64,000 nt of DNA from Bog-473 sp963828825. GTDB taxonomy: Bacteria; Actinomycetota; Acidimicrobiia; Acidimicrobiales; RAAP-2. Shown piece after piece: positions 1 through 8,690 of this stretch (positions are counted from its first letter, which is position 1; each line of letters opens with the position of its first letter). The stretch is taken from positions 682,001 through 746,000 of the forward strand of contig CAWHGF010000007.1 of the NCBI GenBank assembly GCA_963828825.1, in the 5' to 3' direction. The notes beneath the pieces are model-generated. The model was given only the letters and a program-made list of their open reading frames with translations, made no database searches and was not told the DNA's origin. The position numbers and the translations under genes are program-made.

Positions 1-42
1 ACCCGGAGGCCGTGGGGCGTTTCGTCGGCGCCGGGCCCGCAC

Positions 43-1683
43 ATGGTGCACCCTTCGCCGCGGCGGAGCGCAGGAAAGTCAGGGGGCCAACCGTTCTCGG
101 GCATGCCGTTCAGTCTGCCCGTCGCAACGTCGGTTGGCTCGGAAGGGCCCTTCCGCACTCCTAACCTGGGGCTCTTGGGGTTGCGTCTGCCCGCCCGTCG
201 CCGGGCCACGTTTCTCACCGTGTGCGGTGTGTTGCTCACCTCGCTCGTGTGGTGCGGCGCACCGCGGGTCACGACGCCCGCCGCCGCGGCGGCGGCGCCC
301 GGCCCGGCCCGCGCCGTCACCGTCGCCGCGACCCCCGACGGTGGGGGCTACTGGGTCGCCTCGTCGACCGGCGGGGTCTATCCCTTCGGTGACGCCCACT
401 CCTACGGGAGCATGAGCGGCAGCGCACTCAACGCGCCGGTCGTCGGCATGGCGGCCACGCCGTCGGGGCACGGCTACTGGCTGGTCGCCTCCGACGGCGG
501 CATCTTCAGCTTCGGCGACGCGTCCTTCTTCGGTTCGACGGGGGGCATGCACCTCAACGCGCCGATCGTCGGCATGGCCGCCACGCCGTCAGGGCACGGC
601 TATTGGCTCGTTGCAGCCGACGGTGGAGTCTTCAGCTACGGCGACGCCGTGTTCCAGGGCTCGACGGGCAGCCTGGATCTCAACGCGCCCGTCGTGGGCA
701 TGGCCGCCACGCCGTCGGGTGACGGCTACTGGCTCGTGGCGTCCGACGGCGGCGTCTTCAGCTACGGCGACGCGTCGTTCCGCGGTTCGACGGGTTCCAT
801 CCGGCTCAACCAGCCGATGGTCGGCATCGCGGCCACGCCCTCGGGTGCGGGGTACTGGCTCGTCGCCGCCGACGGCGGCATCTTCAGCTACGGCGACGCC
901 CAGTTCTGGGGTTCGACGGGGTCCGTCCAGCTCAACCAGCCGATCGACGGCTTGGCGCCGGCCCCGGGCGCCGGTGGGTACTGGCTCGTGGCGACCGACG
1001 GCGGCATCTTCAATTACGGCACGGCCGCCTTCGACGGGTCGGCCACCGCCGACATCAACCCGCTCCTGGTCGACCAGCTCGCCTCGACCGGTGGCGCGCA
1101 GCAGGTGCTGATCGTCGACGCACCGAGCACCGGGAGCACGACGGCCACCCTGACGGCCTACGAGAACGACGGCGCCGGGTGGGACCAGGTCTTCGGTGCC
1201 ATGCCGGCCGTGGACGGCGTCAACGGCTGGATTCCGGGGCAGAGCCGGGCCGAGGGGGACGGCACCACGCCCGAGGGCATGTACGCCATCGGCCCGACCA
1301 TGTACGGGACGAATCCGAACCCGGGGACGCAGTTCCCCTACCACCAGCTGGTGTGCGGCGACTGGTGGGACGAGGACTCCGCCAGCCCCACCTACAACTC
1401 CTTCCAGCACGTGGCCTGCGGGACGACGCCGCCCTTCGCCGGCGATTCCGAGGCTCTGTGGACGGAGGGCAACGCGTACCCGTCCATGGCGGTCATCGAC
1501 TACAACACGCCGCCGACCGGTCCGCTCGGGTCGGGCATCTTCCTCCACGCGGATATCGGCGCCCCCACCCAGGGCTGCGTCTCTCTCCCCCTGGGTGATC
1601 TCGACGCCGTGCTCGACTGGTTGAATCCGGCCCTGCATCCGGTCATCGTCATGGGTCCCGACTCGGTGATCCGCTCCTTCTGA
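43..1683 (+). CDS. Secreted repeat protein with C-terminal L,D-transpeptidase-like domain
   Basis: The protein has 546 residues. Residues about 56-71 are hydrophobic after an Arg-rich stretch and look like a signal peptide or anchor; a TTG at 175 or 181 would give a more usual signal length, so the start is uncertain. Residues about 95-345 are six near-identical 42-residue repeats (AATPSGxGYWLVAxDGG, FGDAxFxGST), a propeller-like family common in Acidimicrobiia. The last 190 residues end in a YkuD-like active site, with His502 and Cys512 inside GCVSLP. In that family the cysteine makes 3-3 peptidoglycan crosslinks or anchors proteins. A cell-envelope role is inferred. It is transcribed convergently with the haem operon. 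Confidence 0.8.
   Translation: MVHPSPRRSAGKSGGQPFSGMPFSLPVATSVGSEGPFRTPNLGLLGLRLPARRRATFLTVCGVLLTSLVWCGAPRVTTPAAAAAAPGPARAVTVAATPDGGGYWVASSTGGVYPFGDAHSYGSMSGSALNAPVVGMAATPSGHGYWLVASDGGIFSFGDASFFGSTGGMHLNAPIVGMAATPSGHGYWLVAADGGVFSYGDAVFQGSTGSLDLNAPVVGMAATPSGDGYWLVASDGGVFSYGDASFRGSTGSIRLNQPMVGIAATPSGAGYWLVAADGGIFSYGDAQFWGSTGSVQLNQPIDGLAPAPGAGGYWLVATDGGIFNYGTAAFDGSATADINPLLVDQLASTGGAQQVLIVDAPSTGSTTATLTAYENDGAGWDQVFGAMPAVDGVNGWIPGQSRAEGDGTTPEGMYAIGPTMYGTNPNPGTQFPYHQLVCGDWWDEDSASPTYNSFQHVACGTTPPFAGDSEALWTEGNAYPSMAVIDYNTPPTGPLGSGIFLHADIGAPTQGCVSLPLGDLDAVLDWLNPALHPVIVMGPDSVIRSF
319..1056 (+). repeat. Tandem 126-bp coding repeats
   Basis: Six in-frame units lie inside the transpeptidase-like gene. 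The middle units have an exact 126-bp period, for example the start of AACGCGCCG at 430 and again at 556. They differ mainly in the loop following the GST motif. This pattern favours copy-number change by recombination. Confidence 0.8.
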
Positions 1684-1768
1684 GCGGGTCTCCGCCACGG
1701 TCTTCGGCCCGCGGTGCTTTCCAGAGCCGTCGACGGAGGGGTTCCTGGCGTTGTGGGCAACGCCTCCG

Positions 1769-3061
1769 TCAGCTGATTTCGGCCGCCGCCTCACCCGCCG
1801 CCTCGACCACGCGGGCCAGGACTTCCTCGTCGTGCGCCAGGCCGGGGAACATCACCTCGTAGGCACCGGGTGCGAGCGCGACACCGCGGCGGAGCATGGC
1901 GTGGAAGAACCGCGCGTAGGTGTCGCCGGCGGCCAGCGCCCGCGCCCCCTCGTAGTCGGAGGGTGCCGTGAGAGGACCGGACCCGGCGTCGGCCACGAAG
2001 AGGCCGACCAGCGGCCCGAGCGTCGGAACGGTGACGGCCAGGCCGCTTCCGGCCACGGCCGCTTCGAGCTCCTTGGCGAACACCGCGACGCGCGCCGCCA
2101 GTGCCTCGTAGTCCGCCGGTGTCACCTCACCCAGCACCGCGCGCCCCGCCGCCGTGGCGAGGGGGTTCCCCGACAACGTGCCGGCTTGGTACACCGGACC
2201 AGCCGGGGCCAGCTCGGCCATCAGGTCGCGGCGACCGCCGAAGGCGCCCACCGGCAGCCCGCCCCCGATCACCTTGCCGAAGCACCAGAGGTCGGGCGTC
2301 ACGCCGGACCAGCCGGTGGCGCCCGCCGGCCCGAGCCGGAACCCGGTGATCACCTCGTCGAAGACGAGGAGGGCACCACTGGCGCTGCAGGCGGCCCGCA
2401 GCCCCTCGAGGAAGCCGGGCGCCGGCGCAACGAGGTTCATGTTGGCCGCCACCGGCTCGACGATCACGCAGGCCACCCGCTCGTGGACGACAGGGACCAC
2501 GTTGTAGGGGACCACTTCGGTATCGGCCACGGCGCCGGCGGAGACCCCCACCGAACCGGGGAGGCCGAGCATGGCCACGCCACTGCCGCCGCCGGCCAGC
2601 AAACCGTCGGAGTGACCGTGATAGCAGCCGTCGAACTTGACGATGCGGTCGCGCCCGGTCGCGCCACGGGCGAGACGCACGGCGCTCATGGCGGCCTCGG
2701 TCCCCGAAGAGACCAGGCGCACCTGCTCGCAGCCGGGCACCCGCTCGCAGATCGCCTCGGCCAGCAGGACCTCGCCCGGGGTCGGCGCGCCGAACGTCGT
2801 GCCGCGCGCCGCCGCCGCCGCCACGGCTGCGGTGACCACCGGGTGACCGTGACCGAGCAGCACGGCGCCATAGGACTGGACCATGTCGAGGTAGCGGTTC
2901 CCCTCGGCGTCGACGACGAAGGCGCCCTCACCCGAGACGACGGTGTAGGGCGTCCCCCCGACCGAGGCGAAGGAGCGAACGGGCGAGTCCACGCCGCCGG
3001 GGATCACGCGCCGAGCCCGCTCGAACCACTCGGCGTTCGACGCCGGGGCCGGCTCAGCCAC
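1769..3061 (-). CDS. hemL: Glutamate-1-semialdehyde 2,1-aminomutase
   Basis: This is a PLP enzyme that converts glutamate-1-semialdehyde to 5-aminolevulinate, the second step of the C5 route to tetrapyrroles. It has 430 residues, the normal family length. The PLP lysine is Lys263 in CFGKVIGGG, preceded by the Asp-containing FDEVITGF and by GTEAAMSAVRLAR, which are classic class III aminotransferase motifs. The start overlaps the end of hemB by 8 bp, so the two genes are probably translationally coupled. It is the last gene of the rex-hem cluster. The convergent gene upstream in coordinates ends 85 bp away. Confidence 0.97.
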   Translation of the reverse strand: MAEPAPASNAEWFERARRVIPGGVDSPVRSFASVGGTPYTVVSGEGAFVVDAEGNRYLDMVQSYGAVLLGHGHPVVTAAVAAAAARGTTFGAPTPGEVLLAEAICERVPGCEQVRLVSSGTEAAMSAVRLARGATGRDRIVKFDGCYHGHSDGLLAGGGSGVAMLGLPGSVGVSAGAVADTEVVPYNVVPVVHERVACVIVEPVAANMNLVAPAPGFLEGLRAACSASGALLVFDEVITGFRLGPAGATGWSGVTPDLWCFGKVIGGGLPVGAFGGRRDLMAELAPAGPVYQAGTLSGNPLATAAGRAVLGEVTPADYEALAARVAVFAKELEAAVAGSGLAVTVPTLGPLVGLFVADAGSGPLTAPSDYEGARALAAGDTYARFFHAMLRRGVALAPGAYEVMFPGLAHDEEVLARVVEAAGEAAAEIS

Positions 3062-4067
3062 CGAGCGCCTCGGCCACCTCGGCCGCGAAGTAGGTCAGGA
3101 TGAAGTCCGCCCCGGCCCGCTTGAGGACGGTGAGCTGCTCGAGCGCCACCGCCGGCCCGTCGACCCAGCCCGCCGCCGCGGCGGCCTTGACCATCGCGAA
3201 CTCGCCGCTCACGTGGTACGCGGCCAGGGGCACCGAGACCTCGTGACGCACGGCGGCCAGGACGTCGAGGGACGTCATCGCGGGCTTGACCATGATCATG
3301 TCCGCGCCTTCGGCCACGTCCTGTTGTATCTCGGCCAGCGCCTCGCGCCCGTTGCGCGGGTCCTGCTGGTAGGCCCGGCGGTCGCCGCCCCCGGCAATGG
3401 TGACGTCGACCGCGTCCCGGAAGGGCCCATAGAGGGCGGACGCGTACTTGGACGCGTAGGCCAAGATGGCGACCCGTTGATGGCCGTGGTCGTCGAGCGC
3501 GGCGCGGATGGCGGCCACCTGCCCGTCCATCATCCCGCTGGGCGCCACCACGTCGGCACCGGCTTCGGCCTGGGCGAGAGCGACGCGCCGGTAGAGCTCG
3601 AGCGTCGGGTCGTTGAGCACCTCGCCCGTGGGACCGAGAACGCCGCAGTGCCCGTGGTCGGTGTACTCGTCCAGGCAGAGGTCCGCCATGAGGACGAGCT
3701 CGTCACCCACCGCGTCGCGCACGGCCCGCAGCGCGACCTGCACGACGCCGTGCGGGTCCCATGCGCCGGTCCCCTGGGCGTCCTTGCGCGCCGGCACGCC
3801 GAACAGGATGAGACCGGGCACACCCAGCGAGACCAGGCGCTTGGCCTCGACCACCAGCGAGTCGAGCGAATGCTGCACCTCACCGGGCATGGACGCGATC
3901 GGGATCGGCTCCTCCGCGCCTTCCCGCACGAAGAGGGGGGAGACCAGGTCATCCACCCCCAGACGGGCCTCGGCGACCAACCGCCGCAGCGCCGGAGTGC
4001 GGCGCAGCCGCCGCAGCCGCCGCACGGGGAAGCCACCCGGAGTGGGCGCAGACGTCGCCTCGACCAT
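3054..4067 (-). CDS. hemB: Porphobilinogen synthase (ALA dehydratase)
   Basis: The enzyme condenses two 5-aminolevulinate molecules to porphobilinogen in the cytoplasm. It has 337 residues. Two Schiff-base lysines are visible, in YASKYASALYGPFRDA and in MIMVKPAM. The metal site reads DLCLDEYTDHGHCG, with Cys-Asp-Cys where zinc enzymes have three Cys, so metal use may be mixed (zinc or magnesium). It lies 9 bp after the cobA/hemD fusion and overlaps hemL by 8 bp, within one operon. Confidence 0.97.
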   Translation of the reverse strand: MVEATSAPTPGGFPVRRLRRLRRTPALRRLVAEARLGVDDLVSPLFVREGAEEPIPIASMPGEVQHSLDSLVVEAKRLVSLGVPGLILFGVPARKDAQGTGAWDPHGVVQVALRAVRDAVGDELVLMADLCLDEYTDHGHCGVLGPTGEVLNDPTLELYRRVALAQAEAGADVVAPSGMMDGQVAAIRAALDDHGHQRVAILAYASKYASALYGPFRDAVDVTIAGGGDRRAYQQDPRNGREALAEIQQDVAEGADMIMVKPAMTSLDVLAAVRHEVSVPLAAYHVSGEFAMVKAAAAAGWVDGPAVALEQLTVLKRAGADFILTYFAAEVAEALGG

Positions 4068-4076
4068 CCGTTCAGC

Positions 4077-5591
4077 CTACGGGCCGACGCCCCCGTCGGG
4101 GCCCAGGGCGGCGATCAGCTCGTCGACGATGCCCCGGGCCGATGCACCCCACGCCTCGTGCACGCCGGCGAGTCCGGCGGCCCGCGCCGCCGCCGCCGTC
4201 GTGGGTCCGATGCAGACGATGTGTGCCGGAGGGGTCACCGGCTCGCCCGCCGCGGTGCGCAGAGCCATGAACGCCTGCACGGTCGACGTGGCCGTGAAGG
4301 TCAGCGCATCGGCCATGGCCACCCGGTCCAGGAGCGCCGGCTCGGGCGCGGCACGCGGCACGGTGCGGTAGGCCTCGACGCGGCGCACGTCCCACCCCTT
4401 GTCGCCGAGTCCGTCGGGAATGGTCCGGGGTGCCAGATCGGCACACGGAAACAGGACGCGCCGGGAGCCGGTGCTCCCCGGGACGGGGAATTCCTCGACG
4501 AGCCCCCGCGCGCTGTGCTCGGCCGGCACCAAGTCGGGCTCGATGCCGGCCCGGCGCAAGGCGTCGGCCGTGGCCGGCCCCACCGCGGCCACCAGCACGG
4601 AGCTCAGATCGCGCGCGTCGCGCAGGGCGCCGATGAACCGGTCCACCGCATTGACCGACGTCACCACGACCCAGCCGTTGTCCCGGACCGCCGCCGCCGC
4701 CGCCCGCAACGCGTCTCCCCCATCCGCCGGATCGACCTGACGGGTCAACGGCAACTCGAGTGCAGTGGCGCCCGCCCGCTCGAGCGCGTCCACCAGACCT
4801 CGGGCGCGGTCGCCGGAGCGCGTGACCACCACCGTGCGACCGGTCAAGGGTCCCTCGGGCCCGTCGACCGGGTCGTGGACGCCGAGGGCGGCCACCGGGC
4901 CCACAACGATGATCGCGGGTGGGCCCAGGTCGACGTCGGCCAGGCCGGCCAGCGTCGTGCACGCCACGCGCTCGGACGCCGTCGTTCCCTGTGCGATCAC
5001 CGCGACCGGCGTGTCGGGCGCCCGGCCGCCCTCGACGAGCGCCGCGGCAATGGCGGCCCGGGTCGTCATGCCCATGAGGATCACCAGCGTCCCGCCGACG
5101 CGGGCCAAGGCTTCCCAGTCGTGGTCGCGGGATCCTTCCGGTTCGCCCACCCGGCCCGTGACGACGGTCACCGACGCGGCCAGGCCACGCTGCGTGACGG
5201 GGATGCCGACGGCGGCGGGGACACCGAAGGCAGACGTCACACCCGGGACCACCTCCCAGGCGATGCCTGCCTGCGCCAATGTCTCCACCTCCTCGCCGCC
5301 CCGGCCGAAGAGGAACGGGTCGCCGCCCTTGAGCCGGACCACGACGGCGGATACCCGGCCGTGCTCGACCAGCAGCCGGGCGATCTCCTCCTGGCGCCCC
5401 CCTCCTCCCGCCGGTGCGTCGGGGTCCTTGCCCACGTCGATGAGGACGGCCGACGGCGGCACCAGGTCGAGGACGGCGGGGCTGACCAGGCGGTCGTGCA
5501 GGACGACGTCGGCCCGGGCCAGCAGCGCGGCGCCCCGCCGGGTGAGGAGCCCGGGGTCACCGGGGCCGGCGCCGACCAGGTAGACCGTCAC
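4077..5591 (-). CDS. Uroporphyrinogen-III C-methyltransferase / uroporphyrinogen-III synthase fusion
   Basis: A bifunctional 504-residue protein. Residues 1-250 are a SUMT/CobA methyltransferase (VGAGPGDPGLLT at the N-terminus, then RLKGGDPFLFGRGGEE and PVTQRG), which makes precorrin-2 for sirohaem and B12. Residues about 255-500 are a HemD-type uroporphyrinogen-III synthase that closes the tetrapyrrole ring. The reading frame is open 109 codons further upstream, but the chosen start is the GTG at 5591, which overlaps the hemC stop as GTGA and begins the VTVYLVGAGPG core. The longer N-terminus would be an Arg-rich shadow of hemC. This fusion is common in Actinobacteria. Confidence 0.93.
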   Translation of the reverse strand: MTVYLVGAGPGDPGLLTRRGAALLARADVVLHDRLVSPAVLDLVPPSAVLIDVGKDPDAPAGGGGRQEEIARLLVEHGRVSAVVVRLKGGDPFLFGRGGEEVETLAQAGIAWEVVPGVTSAFGVPAAVGIPVTQRGLAASVTVVTGRVGEPEGSRDHDWEALARVGGTLVILMGMTTRAAIAAALVEGGRAPDTPVAVIAQGTTASERVACTTLAGLADVDLGPPAIIVVGPVAALGVHDPVDGPEGPLTGRTVVVTRSGDRARGLVDALERAGATALELPLTRQVDPADGGDALRAAAAAVRDNGWVVVTSVNAVDRFIGALRDARDLSSVLVAAVGPATADALRRAGIEPDLVPAEHSARGLVEEFPVPGSTGSRRVLFPCADLAPRTIPDGLGDKGWDVRRVEAYRTVPRAAPEPALLDRVAMADALTFTATSTVQAFMALRTAAGEPVTPPAHIVCIGPTTAAAARAAGLAGVHEAWGASARGIVDELIAALGPDGGVGP

Positions 5592-6514
5592 GGCACGGCG
5601 TCCAGCAGGCCGCCGAAGCCCTCGATGGCCGCGCCGCCCCCCTCCAGCAGGGCACGCGCCACCTCGATTCCCACGGCTTCGGGGTCGTCGCCGCGTCGGG
5701 TCTTGCGGATCACCGTGTGCCCGTCCCCACTGGCCAGGAGCCCCGACACCTGGAGCGCCGCACCGGCCTCGTCCGGCTCGGCGAAGGCACCGACCGGTAC
5801 GGTGCAGCTCCCACCGAGCGCGGCGAGGACGGCGCGCTCGGACCGCAGGGACCGGTGACTCGGCTCGTGGTCGATGGCGGCGAGCAGCCGCCCGGTTTCG
5901 CCATCGTCCGCCCGGCACTGCACGGCGATGGCGCCCTGCCCCGCCTGGGGCAGCACGTCCACGGGGTCCAGGACATCGACCAGCCTGCTCTCCCAGCCGA
6001 GACGTTCCATGGCGGCGACGGCGACGACGACGGCAGAGACCTCCCCGTCCTCGGCCACGGCCACCCGCCGGGCCATGTTGCCCCGCAGGTCGGTGAAGAC
6101 CAGGTCCGGGCGCAACGCGGCCAGCTGGGCCCGACGCCGCGCCGAACCCGTGGCCACCAGGCCCCCGGCCGGCAAGCCGGCCAAGGTGCCGCCCACGAGG
6201 CCGTCACGCGGGTCGGCCCGCCGCGGCACCGCGCCCAGCACGAGATGCACCGGCATCACCGACGGCATGTCCTTGGCCGAGTGCACCGCGGCGTCGGCCC
6301 GCCCCTCGGCCACCGCCGCCTCCACCTCGGTGACGAACACGCCCTGCCCTCCGATCTGGTCCAAGGACGCCGTCGTGTCGCGATCGCCCCGCGTCCGCAC
6401 GACGAGAGGCTCGACATCGAGGGCCGGGTGGGCCCGGCGCAGGAGTTCGGAGACCAATTCGGTCTGGCGCAGGGCCAGCGGCGAGCCGCGGGTGGCCAGG
6501 CGGATGGTTCCCAT
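5588..6514 (-). CDS. hemC: Hydroxymethylbilane synthase (porphobilinogen deaminase)
   Basis: The enzyme polymerises four porphobilinogen units into hydroxymethylbilane. It has 308 residues, the usual length. The N-terminus RLATRGSPLALRQTELV and the Asp loop HSAKDMPS are diagnostic. Cys237 in LGGSCTVPVGAF would carry the dipyrromethane cofactor. It starts 24 bp after hemA and its stop overlaps the GTG of the cobA/hemD fusion by 4 bp (GTGA), so the products are likely made together. Confidence 0.97.
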   Translation of the reverse strand: MGTIRLATRGSPLALRQTELVSELLRRAHPALDVEPLVVRTRGDRDTTASLDQIGGQGVFVTEVEAAVAEGRADAAVHSAKDMPSVMPVHLVLGAVPRRADPRDGLVGGTLAGLPAGGLVATGSARRRAQLAALRPDLVFTDLRGNMARRVAVAEDGEVSAVVVAVAAMERLGWESRLVDVLDPVDVLPQAGQGAIAVQCRADDGETGRLLAAIDHEPSHRSLRSERAVLAALGGSCTVPVGAFAEPDEAGAALQVSGLLASGDGHTVIRKTRRGDDPEAVGIEVARALLEGGGAAIEGFGGLLDAVP

Positions 6515-6538
6515 CGTCCGACTATCCCATGGACCCGA

Positions 6539-7813
6539 CTACAGATCGAAGAGGATGTGCAGCGCCTCGACCAGCCGTTCCCCCCGGGGTGTCCCCGCCG
6601 TCTCCTTCAAGAGCACGGTCGGCTCGTGCAGCATCTTGGCCAGGGCGGACCGTGTGGCTGCGTCCACGTGGTCCCACTCCTCCTCGCTCAGGTCGGCCAG
6701 CTGCGCCCGATGGCGCTCCAGCTCGGCCACGCGCAGTGTCTCGAGACGGGACCGCAGCGACGCGATGATCGGGGCGGCGCCGCGCTGGCGACTGGCGCTG
6801 CGATAGCGATCGACCTCGTCGGCAACGATGCCGCGGGCGGCGACCGACTCCTCTTCGCGATCACCCAGTGCGCGGGCCACCGAGACGCTGAGGGCGTCCA
6901 TGTCGAGCAGCGTGACGCCGTCGAGCGCGGCCACGGCGGGTTCGACGTTGCGCGGGACCCCGAGGTCGATCACGAGCAGAGGGTCGGTGACGCGGGCGAA
7001 ATCCGCCGCACTCAGCACGTGGGAATCGGCGGCCACGGCGGTCAGGACGACATCCGCCTGGGCCAGCTCTGCGGCCACCTGCCCGAGTGGCGCGGCCCGC
7101 ATCTCGAACGACCCCGTCGCCGGCTGGCGCACCAGGTCCCGCGCGCGTGCCGCGGAGCGATTGACCACCACGACCCGTTGCGGCGCATCGGCCGGCGCGA
7201 TGTCCGACAGGGCGCGGCACACGCCGAGACCCATGTCACCCGCGCCAACCACGACGACGCGGGCGCCGCGCAATCCGGCTTGGTCGTCGCCCCGGGCGAC
7301 CGTCACCGCGGCGTAGGCGAACGACGTCGTGCCCCTGCTGATCCCGGTCTCGGTGCGCACCCGCTTGCCTGTCTGCAGCGCATGACGGAAGAGCGCGGAG
7401 AGGACGGGGCCGGACGTGCCCTCTTCCTGGGCCCGCTCGAAGGCCCGGCGCACCTGGCCCACCACCTCGGTCTCCCCGGTCACCACCGACTCAAGGCCCG
7501 AGGTCACCGAGAACAGATGGGAGGTGACGTCGTCGTCGAAGCGGATGGTGGCGTGTTCCGACAGCTCCTCCACGGAGAGGTGCGAATGCTCGGAAAGGAC
7601 GTCGTAGATCTCCGCCACGGCGTCGTGGAAGCGGTCGACCACCGCGTACACCTCGGTGCGCAGGCAGGTCGAGAGGACCACCGCCTCCTGGACGTTGCGA
7701 CGGTGGTTCAATGCGCTGAGGGTCTTGTGCAGGTCGGCGTCGGAGACGGCCGAGGCCTCGAGCAGCGGCAGCGGGGCCTGCGTGTGCTGGAGCCCTATGA
7801 CGACGACGGACAC
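6539..7813 (-). CDS. hemA: Glutamyl-tRNA reductase
   Basis: This NADPH enzyme reduces glutamyl-tRNA(Glu) to glutamate-1-semialdehyde, the first committed and usually regulated step of tetrapyrrole synthesis. The chosen start is the GTG at 7813, which has GGAGG seven bases upstream and gives 424 residues; an upstream start at 7840 lacks this. Cys50 in STCLRTEVYAV is the catalytic nucleophile. The usual STCNRTE has Leu in place of Asn here. The Rossmann region holds VVVGAGDMG. The gene follows the rex gene by about 80 bp. Confidence 0.95.
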   Translation of the reverse strand: MSVVVIGLQHTQAPLPLLEASAVSDADLHKTLSALNHRRNVQEAVVLSTCLRTEVYAVVDRFHDAVAEIYDVLSEHSHLSVEELSEHATIRFDDDVTSHLFSVTSGLESVVTGETEVVGQVRRAFERAQEEGTSGPVLSALFRHALQTGKRVRTETGISRGTTSFAYAAVTVARGDDQAGLRGARVVVVGAGDMGLGVCRALSDIAPADAPQRVVVVNRSAARARDLVRQPATGSFEMRAAPLGQVAAELAQADVVLTAVAADSHVLSAADFARVTDPLLVIDLGVPRNVEPAVAALDGVTLLDMDALSVSVARALGDREEESVAARGIVADEVDRYRSASRQRGAAPIIASLRSRLETLRVAELERHRAQLADLSEEEWDHVDAATRSALAKMLHEPTVLLKETAGTPRGERLVEALHILFDL

Positions 7814-7892
7814 TCGGTTCCCTCCTGGGTCGGCACACAATTGTGCCTGTCCCGCCCCACAGCCTGCCAGTCGCCGGCGGGTCGTCGGGTCG

Positions 7893-8628
7893 TCAGGCCA
7901 ACTCCGGACGCTGCGAGAGCCCCACCGCCCGCATCATGGGGGCGTGGGTGACGTCGGGGCCGGGCTCCTCCTCACGAGCGCGGTAGAACCCCAGGACCTG
8001 CAGCTCAATGGAGAGGTCCACGTAACGGAGGTGGACCGTGGGCGGGACGGTGAGGACCCGGGGAGCGAAGTTGAGCAACGAGGTCACCCCGGCCCGCACG
8101 AGCAGGTCGGCCACCCCCTGGGCGGCCCAGGCGGGCGTGGTGATCACGCCGATGTCCGGGCGCTCGGCGGCGCGCAACGTGGCGAGCTCGTCCATGTGCC
8201 GCACCCGCATGCCCCGGATGTCCTCGCCCACCACCGCCGGGTCGACGTCGTAGAGCGAGGTGACCTGGCAGCCCGCGCGAAGCGAACCCGGCCGAGTTCG
8301 TGAGGGCGCGGCCCAGGTTGCCGATGCCCACCATGGCCACCGACCAGTTCTCGTCCACGCCGAGGGCGTGGTCGATCTGCGCGATGAGGAATTCGGGGTC
8401 GTAGCCCGAGCCCCGGGTGCCGAACGATCCCAGCAGCGAGAGGTCCTTGCGCACCTTGGACGCGTTGACACGGGCCAGGTGGGCGAGCTGCTCCGAGGAG
8501 ACCGTCCGCGAACCGGCGCGCACCAGCTCGGCCAGGATGCGCTGGTAGATGGGCAGGCGCAGCACGGTGGCCTCGGGGATCCGCCTGGGCGCGGCGGCGA
8601 CCTCGGAATTGCGTTGCTCGTCGCTCAC
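7893..8628 (-). CDS. rex: Redox-sensing repressor Rex, disrupted by a +1 frameshift
   Basis: Rex represses respiratory and haem genes and releases DNA when NADH/NAD+ rises. The N-terminal winged helix (RLPIYQRILAELVRAG, VNASKVRKDLSLLGSFGTRG) and the start of the Rossmann domain (VGIGNLGRAL, NSAGFASRG) lie in one frame. The rest (CQVTSLYDVDPAVVGEDIRG to LSQRPELA) lies in another. The break is at 8272-8274, where a run of three G on the coding strand would be two in an intact gene. The chosen start is GTG 8628 (VSDEQRN). Rex heads a hemACD operon in Streptomyces, so this placement is expected. No clear Rex operator (TTGTGAAnnnnTTCACAA) was seen upstream. It is either a sequencing error or a lost regulator. 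Confidence 0.88.
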
Positions 8629-8690
8629 TGCACCGGATGGTACCGAGGCGGCTCCCCGCTGCACCAAACCGCCCCGAAGCCGACGTCACG

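Noticed and set aside
1751..3103. Long plus-strand frame opposite hemL and other long antisense frames in the haem operon
   Set aside because: They are rich in Arg, His and Gly, lack motifs and lie opposite strongly conserved genes; high GC keeps such frames open.
7838..7855. CACAATTGTG palindrome between rex and hemA as a Rex operator
   Set aside because: The arms are in the reverse order to the known Rex site (TTGTG...CACAA), and the spacing is wrong.
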